From: G032773895 sp965248935
GTDB taxonomy: Bacteria > Pseudomonadota > Gammaproteobacteria > Pseudomonadales > Cellvibrionaceae
Assembly: GCA_965248935.1 (NCBI GenBank)
Contig: OZ252214.1
Span: forward strand, 186,001 to 250,000
Direction: 5' to 3'
Length of the DNA stretch: 64,000 nucleotides
The notes under the pieces are model-generated. The model was not told the DNA's origin, searched no databases, and was given only the letters and a program-made list of their open reading frames with translations. Made by a program: the position numbers and the translations under genes. Positions 60,359-64,000 of the stretch are shown piece after piece (within the stretch, counting starts at the first letter, position 1; every line of letters begins with the position of its first letter).

Positions 60359-62452
60359 TCACTCATCAAATAAACGTATTTCTCGGTTCGCTGTAGAAAT
60401 TGTTTCAGCTCTATGTGCCACCATAATTCGAGTAATGTCCATATCTTGAATATTTTTGTTAATCGCTTTTTCATTTTCGACATCAAGGTGGCTTGTTGCT
60501 TCATCTAAAAATAATATTTTCGGATTAGAATAAAGAGCCCTAGCCAATACAATTCTCTGATGTTGGCCGCCACTTAAACTAGACCCCATATCACCAACCA
60601 AGGTTTCGTATTGCATTGGAAAATGCTGAATTTCTTCATGAATACTTGCCATTTTTGCCGCCGATATAATATTTTCTTCGTTTGGCGATAAATCAAAAAA
60701 TGTTATATTCTCTCTTAATGACCCACTTAACAATTGATCACTCTGCATCACTGCACATATATTAGACCTATAGGTAAGATGCTCTGAGATTGAAACTCCA
60801 TCAACTAAGATTTCCCCTTTAGTTGGTTTAAGTAGGCCCATTAAACATTTTAGCAATGTGGTTTTTCCACACCCGCTCGGGCCTGTAATAACAACTGTTT
60901 CACCAGGCTCAATGACAAAGTTAACATTTTCAAAAACTGAAGGAACATTTTCACCAAAAGAAAATTCGAGATTTTTTACTTCCAATCTCCCGGTAATTTC
61001 TTTGGTTTGCGATTCATATATAGAAGCGTCTGAATTTTTATATATATCTTCAATAGGTGTATATGCAATGTCTGCTAACCTATCCAAATGAACACTCATC
61101 ATTTTGAAATTAATCCATTGACCAATAAGGCTATTAATAGAAGAGGAGAACCGTGTCTTGTATGCCATATAGGCAATTAACATACCTACGGATAAATCAC
61201 CGCCTAAAACCTCTATACTGCCAAAATAAATTACAAGAATTCCTTCAATACCAAATAATAATTGATTAACAAACCCAAAGCCCATTCCCCATTGAGCAGT
61301 TCTAATTCCCTTATTCATACTTTCGGCAAGTTTATTTTGCCATTGAGTCTGACGATCATTTTCCTTTTGATATAATTTTACTGGAATAATAGAACGAATC
61401 GTTTCAATATTATGGCTTTCCAATTTAGCGTTTACGACTAATGACTCTTCTTCTAGCTGTCTTATTGGGCTATAAAAAATATACCGAATGACTATAAAAA
61501 TAAAAACAACAAATAGTACGACAAAAGTAAGTTTTATACTGTAATACAACATAACAGCAAGCATAATTATGGTCATAAAACCATCGACAATGGCTGCTAC
61601 TAAGCCTGATGTAATTGTTTCTTTAATGCTTTCTAACGAACCTACCCTAGAAAGAATATCGCCTAGATGTCGCTTTTGAAAATATTCAACAGGCAGCTTT
61701 ATCATATGACGATATAGGTTTGTTGCCATTTGCAAGCTGAGGCGAGTAGATAAATTTAAAATAACAACAGAGCGAAATATATTAACTAAGGATTCTGCGA
61801 CAACAAGCATTCCAAAGCCAAATGCCATTACAACTAGAAGATTAACGTCACCATTTATAATGACATCATCAAGTACTATCTGCATATAAAACGGTGCGAC
61901 AATGGAAAATAGTTGCAAAACTAACGCTAAGGCCACAACATTTATTAAACTACGTTTTATACCTTTTATATTATTCCAAAAATGACCAATACTTAAGGTT
62001 TTCGAATCTTTCTTGGGAGCAAAGTCTGAGGTAGGAGTAAATTCTACAGCTACACCAGTAAAATGCTTATTAAATTCGGCCTGGGTATACTTACGTTCAC
62101 CAAACGCAGGGTCATGTATTACATATTTCCCACGTTTTATGTATTTGAGCGTTACAAAATGATTTAGGTCCCAATGTAAAAGACAAGGTGTTTGTACTTT
62201 TTCTAATTGGCTATCATCAACTTTTAATGCCCTTGCCGAGATATTTAACTTATTGGAGATAGCAATTAAATTAGTTAATGTTGTCCCTTGCGTAGAGATT
62301 AAAAACCTCTGACGTAATGTAACGATATCCGTTGAATAACCATAGTAGGAAGCAATCATTGCCAAACAAGCTAAGCCACATTCTGCGGCTTCCGTTTGCA
62401 GTATTATAGGTAATTTTCTACCAAGTTTAAAATTTAATAAATTCTCAACCAT
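60359..62452 (-). CDS. C39-peptidase ABC transporter for a double-glycine-leader peptide
   Basis: 697 residues. The N-terminal C39 peptidase (1-130) has catalytic Cys25 in QTEAAECGLACLAM, His in CLLHWDLNHFVTLK and Asp in VIHDPAFGE. Six transmembrane helices (about 160-440) and an ATPase follow: Walker A TGPSGCGKTTLLKCL, signature SLSGGQHQRIVLARAL, Walker B ILFLDEATSHLD. It removes the leader and exports the peptide. It is 2 bp from the HlyD-type gene. Its length fits the CvaB/MchF group. Confidence 0.95.
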   Translation of the reverse strand: MVENLLNFKLGRKLPIILQTEAAECGLACLAMIASYYGYSTDIVTLRQRFLISTQGTTLTNLIAISNKLNISARALKVDDSQLEKVQTPCLLHWDLNHFVTLKYIKRGKYVIHDPAFGERKYTQAEFNKHFTGVAVEFTPTSDFAPKKDSKTLSIGHFWNNIKGIKRSLINVVALALVLQLFSIVAPFYMQIVLDDVIINGDVNLLVVMAFGFGMLVVAESLVNIFRSVVILNLSTRLSLQMATNLYRHMIKLPVEYFQKRHLGDILSRVGSLESIKETITSGLVAAIVDGFMTIIMLAVMLYYSIKLTFVVLFVVFIFIVIRYIFYSPIRQLEEESLVVNAKLESHNIETIRSIIPVKLYQKENDRQTQWQNKLAESMNKGIRTAQWGMGFGFVNQLLFGIEGILVIYFGSIEVLGGDLSVGMLIAYMAYKTRFSSSINSLIGQWINFKMMSVHLDRLADIAYTPIEDIYKNSDASIYESQTKEITGRLEVKNLEFSFGENVPSVFENVNFVIEPGETVVITGPSGCGKTTLLKCLMGLLKPTKGEILVDGVSISEHLTYRSNICAVMQSDQLLSGSLRENITFFDLSPNEENIISAAKMASIHEEIQHFPMQYETLVGDMGSSLSGGQHQRIVLARALYSNPKILFLDEATSHLDVENEKAINKNIQDMDITRIMVAHRAETISTANREIRLFDE

Positions 62453-62454
62453 TT

Positions 62455-63702
62455 TTACAAACGTCCCTTCAAACTATATATCGGTTCAAATAACCATTCA
62501 ATTAATGTTCGCCCTTCATCCACACGGATACTGGCCTCCAAGGTCATTCCATCTTTTAATGGATATTCCTTACCGTATGCTATAACGCTTTTTTTTGTGA
62601 GTGTAGCAATAACACTGTAAACCGGAACCTCCACTCTTAAAGAGGTATTTAAAATGTCCCCGGGTAATAGTATTGTTTGTGAAATTTTTTCTATAATTGC
62701 TTCGTATATTCCAAATTTTTCGTATGCAAAAGCATCATATCTAATGTTTATTTTTTGCCCAACTTCAATAAACGCAACGGCTTTAACTGGCACAAGTAAA
62801 TGTACTTTTAATTCAACGTCATCTGGAATAATTGATAAAATTGGTTTACCTCTTTCTACTCTATCTCCAACTTTCATCTGCAAACTACTAACGGTCCCAT
62901 TTTTTTCCGCATAAAGAACAACTTTTTGCTGGGCATCCAATTGAGAAGACTGAAGAGAATTTTCGTTAATTTCTCGGGACAGAACTTCTAGTTTATTTTT
63001 ATATTCTGCTTCTCTAAGTTCTTTACCATTTTTTATTTCATCTAAAATTTCATTCTGAATGATTAATTCCCGACTAAAGTTTCTTGTATCTGCCAGTAGT
63101 ACTAATACCTGTTGCTTTTTTGATTCATAATCAAGTTTCGATATATGCCCTAAATTTACCAAATTTGACATATTCTTTAATTGATTTTCTGATAAAAGAT
63201 GACGCTCACGCGCCGATTCATACTGAGAATTAAGAATTTTTATAACCTTTTTTGTGGACTCGTATTTTCTTTCAAGCATTGCTTCATTGTATAGATACAT
63301 TGCTTTTATTTGATTCAACTGCCGCTTTATCGACTCGTTTATTTTTTCATATTCTATTTTCATAGAAACACCGAGACGTCTTCCATCTAACAACATTTTT
63401 TCGTTATTTATTACAACTAAAGGCTCGCCTTTTTCAACCTTGTCTTCGTCTTTGACTAGAATTGATTCCACAAAACCATCATTTTCATATAGCCTGGAAA
63501 CACCTTCATTAAACTCAAGCCAACCAGTAACATTTTCCTTTTTGGTATACTCCGCAGAAAATGCCCACAACAAAAACATTGTAGCCCACACTAATATAGA
63601 GATTACGATAACAGTATGGCTAAACTTCGGAAAAAGGATTACTTCACCATGCAAGCGTGACGAACGCTCATGGATCACCTGAGGTCTAAATAGATTATTC
63701 AC
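62455..63702 (-). CDS. HlyD/MchE-type periplasmic adaptor of the peptide exporter
   Basis: 415 residues. A single N-terminal helix (about 29-49, VIVISILVWATMFLLWAFSA) is followed by the lipoyl half GFVESILVKDEDKVEKGEPL, a long coiled coil (about 110-240), the second lipoyl half NGTVSSLQMKVGDRVERGKP, and a beta-barrel domain with VPVKAVAFIEVGQKINIRYD. It bridges the ABC transporter to a TolC-like channel, which is not in the window. It starts the run transporter-peptide-enzymes. Confidence 0.93.
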   Translation of the reverse strand: MNNLFRPQVIHERSSRLHGEVILFPKFSHTVIVISILVWATMFLLWAFSAEYTKKENVTGWLEFNEGVSRLYENDGFVESILVKDEDKVEKGEPLVVINNEKMLLDGRRLGVSMKIEYEKINESIKRQLNQIKAMYLYNEAMLERKYESTKKVIKILNSQYESARERHLLSENQLKNMSNLVNLGHISKLDYESKKQQVLVLLADTRNFSRELIIQNEILDEIKNGKELREAEYKNKLEVLSREINENSLQSSQLDAQQKVVLYAEKNGTVSSLQMKVGDRVERGKPILSIIPDDVELKVHLLVPVKAVAFIEVGQKINIRYDAFAYEKFGIYEAIIEKISQTILLPGDILNTSLRVEVPVYSVIATLTKKSVIAYGKEYPLKDGMTLEASIRVDEGRTLIEWLFEPIYSLKGRL

Positions 63703-63754
63703 TACCCCACCTCAAAAAATTAAATTTAATCTGCAACAAAATTTTCCCCAGTAT

Positions 63755-64000
63755 CTATTTCGATTCTTTTTTTAGAATCAAGAAATTATCTATAAAAACA
63801 GGATCAAAACTTTTTTCTGAGTATTTTTTAAAATTAGAAGTAATATTTTTAATTCCTTCAACTTGATCTGCCCAAAAATATAGTTTTTCTTTGTTAAAGG
63901 TGGTTCTGTGTCCGTACTCTACACATGCTGTATCTTCAAATGGCACATGTATAATTAGTATATTATTCGTATTCGAACATAGCTTTTTAAATACCTGAAA
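63755..64000 (-). CDS. C-terminal part of an unidentified protein (continues past window)
   Basis: The frame is open from the window end to the stop at 63755-63757, giving 81 residues with NNILIIHVPFEDTACVEYGH, FWADQVEGIKNITSNF and an end FIDNFLILKKESK. The fold looks alpha/beta. No family can be assigned from this part. It is on the same strand, 52 bp upstream of the adaptor gene, so it belongs to the same unit. Confidence 0.6.
   Translation of the reverse strand, partial: FQVFKKLCSNTNNILIIHVPFEDTACVEYGHRTTFNKEKLYFWADQVEGIKNITSNFKKYSEKSFDPVFIDNFLILKKESK

Noticed and set aside
54034..64000. Lanthipeptide or thiopeptide assignment for the peptide cluster
   Set aside because: The precursor core has no cysteine, and no LanM, LanB or YcaO-like motif is visible in the neighbouring enzymes.

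Overview
The window looks like the chromosome of a fairly AT-rich, probably marine gammaproteobacterium. This rests on the queA-tgt-secD-secF block, slyX, a SUF operon with an IscR-like regulator, a DUF481 protein, OmpA/MscS genes and a CsrA paralogue. The exact genus is not readable; a Cellvibrionales-like host is a guess.

Layout. 1-3.3 kb: partial OmpA-type gene, a remnant of a polymorphic toxin with a small membrane protein, a PIN/UPF0175 toxin-antitoxin pair and IS1182/IS91 debris. 3.9-12.9 kb: VOC protein, phosphopantetheinyl transferase, a large von Willebrand A membrane protein, slyX, a YceI lipoprotein, a damaged arsC with arsR, and a small membrane protein/XRE regulator pair behind a palindromic operator. 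13.2-13.6 kb: a tRNA-Leu(CAA) split in its anticodon loop by a 265-nt group I intron. 14.2-22.7 kb: DUF481, response regulator, LysM-FecR and CHASE2 histidine kinase genes, then OmpA, MscS and YidB-like genes. 22.7-28.4 kb: IS66/IS5/IS3/IS481/ISNCY remnants, a TpsB gene cut by IS66, csrA, and a decayed Tlde1-like gene. 28.4-43.7 kb: secF, secD, tgt, queA and sufE, then an accessory islet (metzincin-type protease plus lipoprotein between direct repeats), then sufT, an A-type carrier gene, sufS, sufD, sufC, sufB and the Rrf2 regulator (all minus strand). yajC is absent from its usual place.

43.8-47.1 kb (minus strand) is a partly decayed group: FAD monooxygenase, frameshifted luciferase-like monooxygenase, CPBP-like membrane fragment, and a 54-residue peptide with a Cys/Gly/Ser-rich tail that may be a RiPP precursor.

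48.4-53.8 kb is the most unusual part. Two convergent genes share a CTAG stop: an alpha/beta-hydrolase/STAND NTPase protein and a PEP-mutase-like/methyltransferase fusion. A perfect 25-bp inverted repeat lies just upstream of each start codon, and a tyrosine recombinase gene ends inside the right-hand copy. This suggests an invertible cassette in which fixed outside transcription would reach one gene or the other.

54-64 kb (minus strand) is a microcin-like cluster: HlyD-type adaptor, C39-peptidase ABC exporter, a double-glycine-leader Gly/Ala-rich peptide, a SelO-like protein, a TPR protein, a secreted protein, a small membrane protein, a radical SAM enzyme and a glycosyltransferase. It continues past the window end.
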